Positions 52,022 to 59,679 of a DNA stretch of 64,000 bases are shown piece after piece. Origin of the DNA: CAYQQU01 sp964419545. Lineage in GTDB: Bacteria > Bacteroidota > Bacteroidia > Chitinophagales > Saprospiraceae. Made by a program: the position numbers and the translations under genes. The stretch spans positions 13,817 through 77,816 of the forward strand of contig CAYQQU010000024.1 of assembly GCA_964419545.1 (NCBI GenBank), in the 5' to 3' direction. The notes beneath the pieces are model-generated. The model was not told the origin of the DNA. It saw only the letters and a program-made list of their open reading frames with translations, and did no database searches. Numbering within the stretch: the stretch's first letter is position 1; the number at the start of each line of letters is the position of its first letter.

Positions 52022-53257
52022 ATGCGTAGCCTACTGTTTCTCCTTTTCCTGGTGTTCGGAGCCGGCCTCGCAGCCCAGCAAAACCTGCCCGAGCACTTCG
52101 ATAAGCCGTACGTCATCCTCATTTCTCTGGATGGGTACCGCTACGATTACACAGAACGCTTCCGGCCGCCCAACCTGACGCGCCTCCTAGAACGAGGCGT
52201 TCAGGCGGAATCCATGATCCCCAGCTTCCCCAGCAAAACGTTTCCCAACCACTATACCATCGCCACCGGCTGCTATCCCGAAAACCACCGCCTGGTGAAC
52301 AATACTTTTTACAACCCGGAAAAACAGGAAATGTACCAAATCCGCAACCGGGAAGTGGTCGAAGACGGCAGCTGGTACGGCGCTACGCCGCTCTGGGTGC
52401 TCGCCGAACAGAACGGCATGGTGGCGGCCAGTTATTTTTTCGTCGGTTCGGAAGCCGATGTCCAGCAGGTCCGGCCTTCCTTTTATTACCGGTACGACGG
52501 CTCCACGCCCAACCGAACCCGGGTACAGCAAGCGCTGGCGTGGCTGCAACTGCCGCCCGGGCAAAGGCCCCATTTGATCACCTTGTATTTTTCGGATATG
52601 GACGACGCCGGTCATCGCCACGGCCCCAACAATGATGAAAAGCTGAAAGCCGCTTTGTACGACCTGGACGAGGTGCTGGGGGAGTTGTTTGCGGGCGTCG
52701 CAGCCTTGGATCTGCCCGTGAATTTCATTATCGTCTCCGACCACGGCATGGCGGAAGTGCGGCCGGATAAGCTGCTGCCGCTGGAGTTGCTGGAAGATGA
52801 AGAACGCTATCGCATCGCCAATAACGGCGCACTGGCGCATATTTATTTGCAGGACACCAGCGAGCGGGAGGCGGTCTACGCCCGGCTGAAAGCCCGCGAG
52901 GCTCATTTTCGCGTTTACCGCACCGAGGAATTTCCCTACTACCGCACCAACCGGTCTTCCCCGCTGCTGGGCGACCTGATCGTGCTGCCCGATTTCGGCT
53001 TTTACCTGGTAAATGCCCGCCGGAAGGCCGCGGCGCAGAAACTGGCGGGTTCGGTTTTCGGAGAGCATGGTTTCGCCCCGGAATTCAAGGAGATGCACGC
53101 CATCTTTTACGCACAGGGGCCGTCGATAAAAGCAGGCATGACGATTCCGCCTTTTGAGAACATTCACGTTTATCCGCTGGTATGCCGCATCCTGGGCCTG
53201 CCCGTTCCCCGTGGCATTGACGGCGACGAAGCCGTCCTGGCTCCGGTATTGCGCTGA
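52022..53257 (+). CDS. Secreted ectonucleotide pyrophosphatase/phosphodiesterase (NPP family)
   Basis: The 411-residue product has a signal peptide (about 1-18) and the alkaline phosphatase superfamily fold of NPP enzymes: metal ligand Asp37 in VILISLDGYR, nucleophile Thr73 in PSFPSKTFPNHYTIATG, YFSDMDDAGHRHGP, and IVSDHGMAEV. NPPs cut nucleotide di- and triphosphates, dinucleotides or phosphodiester head groups. It is 6 bases after the HD-cNMP gene, so it is co-transcribed, although the other two products are cytoplasmic. Its stop (TGA) abuts the stop of the convergent anti-sigma gene (TGATCA). Confidence 0.93.
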   Translation: MRSLLFLLFLVFGAGLAAQQNLPEHFDKPYVILISLDGYRYDYTERFRPPNLTRLLERGVQAESMIPSFPSKTFPNHYTIATGCYPENHRLVNNTFYNPEKQEMYQIRNREVVEDGSWYGATPLWVLAEQNGMVAASYFFVGSEADVQQVRPSFYYRYDGSTPNRTRVQQALAWLQLPPGQRPHLITLYFSDMDDAGHRHGPNNDEKLKAALYDLDEVLGELFAGVAALDLPVNFIIVSDHGMAEVRPDKLLPLELLEDEERYRIANNGALAHIYLQDTSEREAVYARLKAREAHFRVYRTEEFPYYRTNRSSPLLGDLIVLPDFGFYLVNARRKAAAQKLAGSVFGEHGFAPEFKEMHAIFYAQGPSIKAGMTIPPFENIHVYPLVCRILGLPVPRGIDGDEAVLAPVLR

Positions 53258-53806
53258 TCAGAACGTCTCGGTAAAAAAACGCTTCAATTCAGGGCGATCC
53301 TTCAGGGTAACACCTTTTACGGCAGCTTCCTTTTCCCGGGGCAGGCTGTCGTAGGCGATGGCCGGGCTGCCGGTATCCGGAAAGACGGCCGGCGCCTGGA
53401 TGAGCAGCCGAATCGTGTCTTTGATGATCTTTTCCAGATATACCGTATCGGTCTGGCAGATGATGGTCGGCGCCGGCGCCGGCGCTGTCATCGATTGCGG
53501 CTTCCACAAAAGCGATTGAATCCCCAGCCAGAGCACCAGCGCCGCCGCCGCCTGCCAGGCCGGAACAGGATAAGTGAGCAAAGACGACCGGCGCCGGGCT
53601 TTTACGGCGGCGCGCAACCCGGGCGGCAGCGCCGGTGCGGGAAGGGCGCCTTTTTCCAGTGTCAGGCGTTGTCGCCGCAACAGGGCGTACATCTCTTCGG
53701 AGTATTCCAGTTCGTCCAGCAGCCGGCGTTCCGCTGCCGTCAGTTGTTCGTAGTCTTTTTTCGCCAGCAACTCATCGAGCCGCCGGAACGGATCTTTCTC
53801 TTGCAT
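53258..53806 (-). CDS. Probable anti-sigma factor, single-pass membrane protein
   Basis: The 182-residue protein has a helical cytoplasmic N-terminus (1-70, LDELLAKKDYEQLTAAERRL), one membrane helix (about 82-100, PAWQAAAALVLWLGIQSLLW) and a periplasmic tail. No zinc-finger His-x3-Cys-x2-Cys motif is present. Position directly after an ECF sigma gene (4-base gap) and topology indicate an anti-sigma role. The periplasmic part would sense an envelope signal. Confidence 0.8.
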   Translation of the reverse strand: MQEKDPFRRLDELLAKKDYEQLTAAERRLLDELEYSEEMYALLRRQRLTLEKGALPAPALPPGLRAAVKARRRSSLLTYPVPAWQAAAALVLWLGIQSLLWKPQSMTAPAPAPTIICQTDTVYLEKIIKDTIRLLIQAPAVFPDTGSPAIAYDSLPREKEAAVKGVTLKDRPELKRFFTETF

Positions 53807-53810
53807 TGTG

Positions 53811-54389
53811 CTAAGTTTTTGGATTAAAGACCTGCAGCCGGTCCGACAGCTTGCGAACCGTGTAATGCAGGCGCGATTTAACGGTGCCTTCCGGGCATTC
53901 CAGGATCTGGCTTATTTCGCGGATACTCAATTCTTCCTGAAAGCGCAGGACGAAACACTGTCGGGGCAGTTCGTCCAGCTCGTCGAGACAGCGGCGCAGC
54001 GCCGATTCAAAGGCCTCGTCATCCAGCTGTCGCCAGGGCGCCGGCGCTTTGTCCGCCACCGGCTGATCTTCCACCGGGTGCAGGTCAGGCTGCCGGTCCC
54101 GCCGCCGGTATTCATTTTTACAAAGGTTGCGGGCAATGGTGTACAGCCAGGTCGTAAAGCGAAAGCGCGCATCGAAGTGTTCTGCATTGCGGATCACGCG
54201 CAAAAAAAGCTCCTGGGTAAAATCCTGGGCGCGAATGGGATCGCCGTCCAGCATGCGCTGGAAATAACGCTGCATTCGCCCGGCGTAGCGCCCGTAGAGC
54301 TCCGCCGCCGCCGCTTCGTCGCCCCGGGCCATGCGTCGCAGCAACGGCTCGTCGTCCAGCTTTTGATATCGTTTTTTGCGATCCGGCAT
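53811..54389 (-). CDS. ECF-type RNA polymerase sigma-70 factor with cognate anti-sigma
   Basis: The 192-residue product has sigma region 2 (DEAAAAELYGRYAGRMQRYF and RAQDFTQELFLRVIRN, then TTWLYTIARNLCKNEYRRR) and region 4 helix-turn-helix (LSIREISQILECPEGTVKSR). It follows the formylglycine-generating-enzyme-like gene by 13 bases and precedes its anti-sigma gene by 4, so the three genes form an operon. It probably controls this operon itself and an envelope-related regulon. Confidence 0.95.
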   Translation of the reverse strand: MPDRKKRYQKLDDEPLLRRMARGDEAAAAELYGRYAGRMQRYFQRMLDGDPIRAQDFTQELFLRVIRNAEHFDARFRFTTWLYTIARNLCKNEYRRRDRQPDLHPVEDQPVADKAPAPWRQLDDEAFESALRRCLDELDELPRQCFVLRFQEELSIREISQILECPEGTVKSRLHYTVRKLSDRLQVFNPKT

Positions 54390-54402
54390 GTATGAGCTTG
54401 AA

Positions 54403-56322
54403 TTATTCCTCCACTACCTCCATGAAAAAACGAAAACCGATCGCCGGCGAAGGCCCGTCATAGTGCTGCCGGGAATCGACCTGACAGTCTTCGGGCCGAT
54501 CGGACCAGCTTCCGCCCATAGCCAGGCCTTTTTCCAGGGTCATCTCCGCCACATTCCCCGCCAGATTGTAAAGGTTATACGGATTGGGGAAATAAGCATC
54601 GACCTTTACCGTAAAAAAGCCTCCGTCATTGGCCGGTTGCAAGGCTTCGGAAGGGCATTCTTCACAAGGGGGCGCCTCGGTGACGTAAAAATTACCCAGG
54701 TAGCAGCCCTTCGCATTTTGCGCCTCGTAACCGCCCCAGGGATAAGGAGCGAACGCATTGGTCGCCCGGGCGGCGCGCATCCATTCCTCTGCGGTCGGGA
54801 GGCGGAACCGCACTTTTTTAAACTCCTTTTTCTTGTCGGGTATTTCATTGTAAACACGCGTCAGCCAGTCGCAAAAATGAACGGCTCCGGCGTATCCGAT
54901 ATTCTGAACGGGGAAATCGGGATCATCGGGATGGCCGAGCTGGAAGACGACCGCATCCGGTAAGTCCTGCCTACTTGGCGGCAGCAGATCGCGCCAGACG
55001 GTCGGATACGTGCGCGAAGCCTGCAGTGGTTCGAAGGCTTCATTATGCAGCAGATCTTCCAGGAACTGCCGGTACAGCTGGTTGCTCGTTTCCGTGATAC
55101 CGGCATAGAGGCCGTCGGAGACGGGTGCGACCAGCTTTTCCAGGTCGCGGGGACGCAGGTTGGTCCGGATCGATCCTTGCGATTTAGCCGGCAAAAAATA
55201 CTGATCCACCTCTTCTTCCCGCCCGGCCCTTTTGGCGATGGTAAAGATCAAATTTTTGAGTTCGGCCGCCCGGTTCGCCTCATTTTCTTTTTCGAATTGC
55301 CGGTGGAGCATCAGCAAAGGCGGCAGATAGTTGAGATTCATGATATCGAGAACGCTTGAGCTGATGTCCGGCGCCAGGGCCAGGCGCAGGTGGTCCAGCA
55401 GAAAATGCTGCTCGTAATTGCGGCGCAGCAAAGCGAGATTGTCAAAGGGTTCGGCCTGGTATTTAAAAGCCAGCCCGACGAGGTAAAGCTGGTCTTCAAA
55501 AGGCTCCCGCAGGCTGGATTCCAGCGAAATGCCCAGGTATAGCGGCTGCGTGGCGTGCTCGACCAGGTGCCGAAGCAGGGCCATCTTTTGCACCCGGGGG
55601 TCCCTCGCGGTCGGCATTTTTTCTTTGGGCGGGAGGCCGAGCGCCCGCAACACCCGGTGGCGGTAGTCCGGCAACTGCAACAGGTGCAGGTTCAGGACGG
55701 TTACGTCCTGGCGGATGCCGCGGCCGTATTGCAGCAGCCAGGCCGGATAGGTATCGTTGTCGCCGTAGGTGAGCAGGATGCCGCCGGGTTCGACCGACAT
55801 CAGCGCATTGTAATTCCAGTGGAGGAGACCGGCGGAGACCTCTCCGCTCTCCAGCCAGCGCCGGCAGAAAACGGCCGCCTGGCCGGTATCGCCCTGCGTG
55901 AGGTGGTAGGCGATCAACTGGTCGTAGAGCTCCCAGCGTTCGGGAGCCAAAGCGGATGCCCGGCGCAGGTGTTCTGCGTAGCCGGGGGCGCCCAGCCCGG
56001 CATGCCAGGAGAGCAAATAGTGGTATTCGAAAGTATGCTCATCCAGGTTTTCCTGCATGGCGCGGATCAGCGAATCCAGGTCGTATTTTGGCGCCATTCC
56101 CCGTAGGTTGGCCGCCCGCGCCGCCGCGTACCGGTAGCGCCAGGCGGCAGGGTCGGACGCCTCCTCCGCCAGCACTGCTTCCCAGGCTTCGTACTGAGCC
56201 TGGTAAAACGACAGCGGATGCATTGCCCGGGTGATGGAATACACCGGTTGGGGAGTAGCGGGCTGCGCCCACAGGCCAACGGCCAGGAGCCAGATCGGTA
56301 AGAAGGTGACGCTTTTTTTCAT
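54403..56322 (-). CDS. Secreted protein with DUF2723-like region and formylglycine-generating-enzyme (SUMF1) domain
   Basis: The start at 56322 gives 639 residues and a signal peptide of about 20 (ending near LWAQ). The first half contains TPR-like helices and the segment LLTYGDNDTYPAWLLQYGRG with QDVTVLNLHLLQLPDYRHRV, which matches the C-terminal part of the large DUF2723 membrane proteins of Bacteroidota, but here without membrane helices. The second half is a sulfatase-modifying-factor fold (VRFRLPTAEEWMRAARA, PYPWGGYEAQNAKGCYLGNF, YNLAGNVAEMTLEKG, AMGGSWSDRPEDC, GFRFFMEVV). The usual active-site cysteine pair is not evident, so it may be a binding protein of the GldJ/GldK type and not an enzyme. 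It is the first gene of a sigma/anti-sigma operon. Confidence 0.83.
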   Translation of the reverse strand: MKKSVTFLPIWLLAVGLWAQPATPQPVYSITRAMHPLSFYQAQYEAWEAVLAEEASDPAAWRYRYAAARAANLRGMAPKYDLDSLIRAMQENLDEHTFEYHYLLSWHAGLGAPGYAEHLRRASALAPERWELYDQLIAYHLTQGDTGQAAVFCRRWLESGEVSAGLLHWNYNALMSVEPGGILLTYGDNDTYPAWLLQYGRGIRQDVTVLNLHLLQLPDYRHRVLRALGLPPKEKMPTARDPRVQKMALLRHLVEHATQPLYLGISLESSLREPFEDQLYLVGLAFKYQAEPFDNLALLRRNYEQHFLLDHLRLALAPDISSSVLDIMNLNYLPPLLMLHRQFEKENEANRAAELKNLIFTIAKRAGREEEVDQYFLPAKSQGSIRTNLRPRDLEKLVAPVSDGLYAGITETSNQLYRQFLEDLLHNEAFEPLQASRTYPTVWRDLLPPSRQDLPDAVVFQLGHPDDPDFPVQNIGYAGAVHFCDWLTRVYNEIPDKKKEFKKVRFRLPTAEEWMRAARATNAFAPYPWGGYEAQNAKGCYLGNFYVTEAPPCEECPSEALQPANDGGFFTVKVDAYFPNPYNLYNLAGNVAEMTLEKGLAMGGSWSDRPEDCQVDSRQHYDGPSPAIGFRFFMEVVEE

Positions 56323-56469
56323 AGATGGTGTTTTTTGTGCAACGAACGATTGGGTATACCCCGGATGACCGCTTGGGTTCAAATTCGGCGGGAACAAAAA
56401 ATTTCGTGAACATTATCGGGATTCGAAAGATTGAAATGGGGGAACATCAATCGCCTAACAATACAGTAA

Positions 56470-56791
56470 ATGACCATGTCCGACAACCTCACCCCCCCCC
56501 GACATCACCGTCGTCAACAACCCGGAGAAAAAGCGGTTTGAGGCGACCATCGACGGCCGGCTGGCCGTCGCCGAATACATCCTCACGGCCAAGCGCATCA
56601 TTTTCACCCATACGGAAGTGCCGCCCGGGCTGGAAGGCCAAGGCGTGGGGTCGAAGCTGGCCCAGACCGGCCTCAACTACGCCCGTCGGGAAGGGCTGCG
56701 GGTGATGCCGCTATGTCCCTACATCGCCGGCTATATCAGCCGCCATCCGGAATACAAGGATCTGCTCCAGCCCGGCGTGCGGGTCGATTGA
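56470..56791 (+). pseudogene. GNAT-family N-acetyltransferase with frameshift at a C9 tract
   Basis: The reading from codon 56501 onward (DITVVNNPEKKRFEATIDG, then AVAEYILTAKRIIFTHTEVP, GLEGQGVGSKLAQTGLNYAR, ending at TGA 56789-56791) is a short GCN5-like acetyltransferase of the YjdJ/Acetyltransf_CG type. The ATGs at 56470 and 56476 are in another frame; the two join only if the C9 run at 56492-56500 had 8 or 11 bases. In the conserved frame no start codon exists between the upstream stop (56471-56473) and the domain. So the gene is off in this sequence, either by a slipped homopolymer, a possible phase switch, or a sequencing error. Confidence 0.78.
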
Positions 56792-56850
56792 CCGGCCGGC
56801 GTCCGGGCTCACGTTTAGCCGTACATTTTGAGTATATTTAGCCGAAAAAA

Positions 56851-57654
56851 ATGAGAATCGTTTTTGCCGGGCTTTTGCTGCTTTTACTGGGATGCGGCGC
56901 ACCGGGCGAGGAGCAGGATGGCAACGCAGCCGCTTCCGAACCGGAGAAAGCAAAGGATGTGGTGGCCGCCGTAGCCGCCAATGTCCAGTTTGCCATGGAG
57001 GAGATCGAGCTGGCGTTCGAATCGGAAACGGGCCTCAACCTGGAAGTGGTCCTCAGTTCTTCCGGAAAGCTGGCCGCCCAGATCCAGCAAGGCGCGCCCT
57101 ATCACCTCCTGCTTTCGGCCGACCTGAAGTACCCTCGATTTCTTTTCGACAACGGACTGGCCACGTCCCAACCCCGCACCTACGCTGTCGGCACGCTGGT
57201 GCTCTGGACGACCAAAGACCTCAACCTGGACCGCACCACAACTGCTATCCTGCAGGACCCAGCCATACAGCGCATTGCCGTCGCCAATCCTAAAAACGCG
57301 CCCTACGGCCTGCAAACCGTCAAGGCGCTCGGTCATTTCGGGCTATTGGATAATTTGCGCGACCGGCTGGTTTACGGGGAAAGCATCGCCCAGGTGAATC
57401 AATACATCACTTCCGGCGCCGCCGACATCGGGTTTACCGCCAAGTCGGTCGTCCTGTCTCCCGCCATCGATACGATCGGGCGGTGGACGGAGGTCGACAG
57501 CACGGCCTACGCCCCCATCGAACAAGGGGTAGTCGTGACCAAAAAAGGGCAGGAAGAGAACGCACAAGCTTGTCAGCAATTTCTCGATTTCCTCTTTTCC
57601 GAAAAGGCCCGGGACATACTGACGCGCTACGGCTACCGCCTGCCGGCCGAATGA
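56851..57654 (+). CDS. modA: Molybdate ABC transporter substrate-binding lipoprotein
   Basis: The 267-residue product has a lipoprotein signal peptide (LLLLGCG, Cys15), so the binding protein is tethered to the membrane. The ModA fold follows: VAAVAANVQFAMEEIELAF, NLEVVLSSSGKLAAQIQQGAPYHL split over the oxyanion pocket (Ser-Ser-Gly), and ADIGFTAKSVVL near the hinge. It captures molybdate or tungstate for ModBC. It is followed by a hairpin and a 145-bp gap before modB. Confidence 0.93.
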   Translation: MRIVFAGLLLLLLGCGAPGEEQDGNAAASEPEKAKDVVAAVAANVQFAMEEIELAFESETGLNLEVVLSSSGKLAAQIQQGAPYHLLLSADLKYPRFLFDNGLATSQPRTYAVGTLVLWTTKDLNLDRTTTAILQDPAIQRIAVANPKNAPYGLQTVKALGHFGLLDNLRDRLVYGESIAQVNQYITSGAADIGFTAKSVVLSPAIDTIGRWTEVDSTAYAPIEQGVVVTKKGQEENAQACQQFLDFLFSEKARDILTRYGYRLPAE

Positions 57655-57656
57655 AA

Positions 57657-57673
57657 AGCCCGTCGTACGGGCT
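57657..57673 (+). promoter_or_regulatory. Stem-loop directly after modA
   Basis: AGCCCGT-CGT-ACGGGCT forms a perfect 7-bp stem 3 bases after the modA stop. No U-run follows, so it is more likely an mRNA-stabilising or processing element that favours modA over modBC than a full terminator. Confidence 0.5.
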
Positions 57674-57799
57674 ATTTGTCCAGGCAGGCCAACCATTGTT
57701 TTGCGACCATATTCCGGGACACGCGGAGGGCGAAGGCCCCTTCTGTCCCTTGCCTTCGGCTAAAGCATTTTCCAACGATTTTTGTCCGCATCTATCTTC

Positions 57800-58483
57800 A
57801 TGATCACCCACGAATTCTGGCAAACCCTCGGACTGACCTTCTACCTAGCGACGGTGACCACCGCCTGCCTGCTGGTTATCGGCATCCCGCTGGCCTGGCT
57901 GCTGGCGCATACCCGCCGGCCTTGGAAACCATTGGCGGAGGCCCTGATCAGCATGCCGTTGGTGCTGCCCCCCACTGTTCTCGGCTTCTACTTGTTGCTG
58001 GCTTTCAGCCCCGAAAACGCCCTGGGCGCCTGGTTGTGGCGCACCTTTGAGCTGAAGCTGGTCTTCACTTTTCCCGGGCTGGTGGTCGGCTCCATCATTT
58101 ACAGCCTGCCCTTCATGGTGCAGCCCTTGCAGGCCGGCTTCGAAAAATTGCCGGCCACCCTCACCGAAGCCTCCTATGTACTCGGCAAATCGCGCTGGGA
58201 GACCTTCCTGCGGGTACAGTTGCCCAACGTACAGCCGGCGCTGCTTTCCGGCGCCGTGCTCGCCTTTGCACATACGGTAGGCGAGTTTGGCGTAATCCTG
58301 ATGATCGGCGGGAATATCCCGGGGCGCACCCGGGTGGCCTCGATCGCCATTTACGACGAAGTCGAAGGCCTCAACTACGGGCTCGCCAACCGGTATGCGT
58401 TGATCCTGGTTATCTTTTCCTTCTGTTTCCTCCTGATCGTCTATCTGGTAAACCGGCGCGCCGCCCAAATTCGGGGATTATGA
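57800..58483 (+). CDS. modB: Molybdate ABC transporter permease
   Basis: From the ATG at 57800 the product has 227 residues with about five membrane helices and the permease EAA loop (LPATLTEASYVLGKSRWETF and LRVQLPNVQPALLSG) that contacts ModC. The N-terminus FWQTLGLTFYLATVTTACLL is typical of ModB. It overlaps modC by 4 bases (ATGA). A TTG at 57782 is a less likely start. Confidence 0.95.
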   Translation: MITHEFWQTLGLTFYLATVTTACLLVIGIPLAWLLAHTRRPWKPLAEALISMPLVLPPTVLGFYLLLAFSPENALGAWLWRTFELKLVFTFPGLVVGSIIYSLPFMVQPLQAGFEKLPATLTEASYVLGKSRWETFLRVQLPNVQPALLSGAVLAFAHTVGEFGVILMIGGNIPGRTRVASIAIYDEVEGLNYGLANRYALILVIFSFCFLLIVYLVNRRAAQIRGL

Positions 58484-59343
58484 TCGAGATCCGGATCAAA
58501 AAGCAACTCATCGTCGCGTCGGGGCCGACCGAGCTCGAAGTCGACCTGCAAATACCGCGCGGAGAACTGCTTGCGCTCACCGGTCCTTCCGGGGCCGGCA
58601 AGACCACCCTCCTGCGCATCGTGGCCGGGCTGTTGCGACCGGAACAGGGATTTATTCAATGCGAAGGCGTCAGCTGGCTGGACACCCGGAAGCGCTACGC
58701 CCTGCGGCCGCAGGACCGGAATGTGGGGCTCGTCTTTCAGGATTACGCGTTGTTTCCCAATATGACGGTGCGCGGCAACCTCTGCTACGCCCTGCAGCGC
58801 GGGGAATCGCGCCGACTGGTCGACGAACTGATGGCGACGACGGAGCTGACCGCCCTGGCCGGCCGCTACCCGCATCAGCTTTCCGGCGGGCAGCAGCAGC
58901 GAGTGGCCCTCGCCCGGGCTCTGGTGCGCCGGCCGCGCCTCCTGCTCCTCGACGAACCGCTCTCTGCCCTGGATTTCCCTATGCGACGCCGCCTGCAGGA
59001 CTACCTGCGGGAGGTACATCAGCAATACGAACTGACGACCATCCTGGTCAGCCATTCCAAAGAAGAAGTGAAACGACTGGCCGACCGGGTGATCAGGATG
59101 GAAGAAGGCAAGATCATCGAACCGGAAGCCCCTTCATCCGCCCGACCCAATGACCGGCTTATCCTGCGGGGCACGGTGCGTTGGGTAACCCGCAAAAAAG
59201 ACTACTGGTGCGTGGGCGTCGCTGTCGCCGGACAGGAGCGGGAATGGACCACCGTCCAACCCTGGGCGGCGCAGCTATCGCCGGGCGATGCCGTAGTACT
59301 GGAAACCGCTACTCCGGATATCCGGCTGCTGGGTAGAGAATAG
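58480..59343 (+). CDS. modC: Molybdate ABC transporter ATP-binding protein
   Basis: The 287-residue product has Walker A GPSGAGKTT (35-43), the Q-loop LVFQDYALFPNMTV, the signature LSGGQQQRVALARAL and Walker B LLLLDEPLSALD. The C-terminal part (about 225-285) is a short molybdate-binding TOBE-like domain (RLILRGTVRWVTRKKD). It energises ModB for molybdate uptake. Molybdate supply would support Mo enzymes elsewhere; none is encoded in the window. Confidence 0.95.
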   Translation: MIEIRIKKQLIVASGPTELEVDLQIPRGELLALTGPSGAGKTTLLRIVAGLLRPEQGFIQCEGVSWLDTRKRYALRPQDRNVGLVFQDYALFPNMTVRGNLCYALQRGESRRLVDELMATTELTALAGRYPHQLSGGQQQRVALARALVRRPRLLLLDEPLSALDFPMRRRLQDYLREVHQQYELTTILVSHSKEEVKRLADRVIRMEEGKIIEPEAPSSARPNDRLILRGTVRWVTRKKDYWCVGVAVAGQEREWTTVQPWAAQLSPGDAVVLETATPDIRLLGRE

Positions 59344-59385
59344 CCCGGGGAATGCTTACCTTTATCCGAGGAAAAGATACCCGGC

Positions 59386-59595
59386 ATGAAACTTTGGACT
59401 GCGATATTGTTTTTTGTGTTCCCATTGGCGTTGCCCGGACAAGGCGATACGGCAGCCGTAAGCGTGGATACCAGTTCTTTTGGTTATAAAATCGGATATC
59501 AGGTCGGTAGCTGGCTGCCTTTCCTGCTCCTTGCGGGCATCCTCATTTACCTGACGGTGCGCGCCGCCCGCAAAGGGAAAGAAAACCCGGGCTGA
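59386..59595 (+). CDS. Small single-pass membrane protein
   Basis: The 69-residue product has a signal peptide-like N-terminus (MKLWTAILFFVFPLALPGQ), a short linker and a membrane helix at about 43-60 (LPFLLLAGILIYLTVRAAR) with a basic end. No domain is recognised. It lies between modC and the FAD/Fe-S oxidoreductase, with a near-consensus -7 box (TACCTTTA) upstream. Real but unassigned. Confidence 0.6.
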   Translation: MKLWTAILFFVFPLALPGQGDTAAVSVDTSSFGYKIGYQVGSWLPFLLLAGILIYLTVRAARKGKENPG

Positions 59596-59657
59596 GCTTT
59601 TGCCGGCCCGCCGGTCTTTCTTGACAAGCGCGCAACACTTCCCCTACCCACCGCTTT

Positions 59658-59665
59658 TATTTTTG
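59658..59665 (+). promoter_or_regulatory. Candidate -7 box of the FAD/Fe-S oxidoreductase gene
   Basis: TATTTTTG matches TAnnTTTG. Transcription would start near 59672, leaving a leader of only about 8 bases before the ATG at 59680 or 14 before the one at 59686. Confidence 0.5.
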
Positions 59666-59679
59666 TGGACTAAAGCGCA

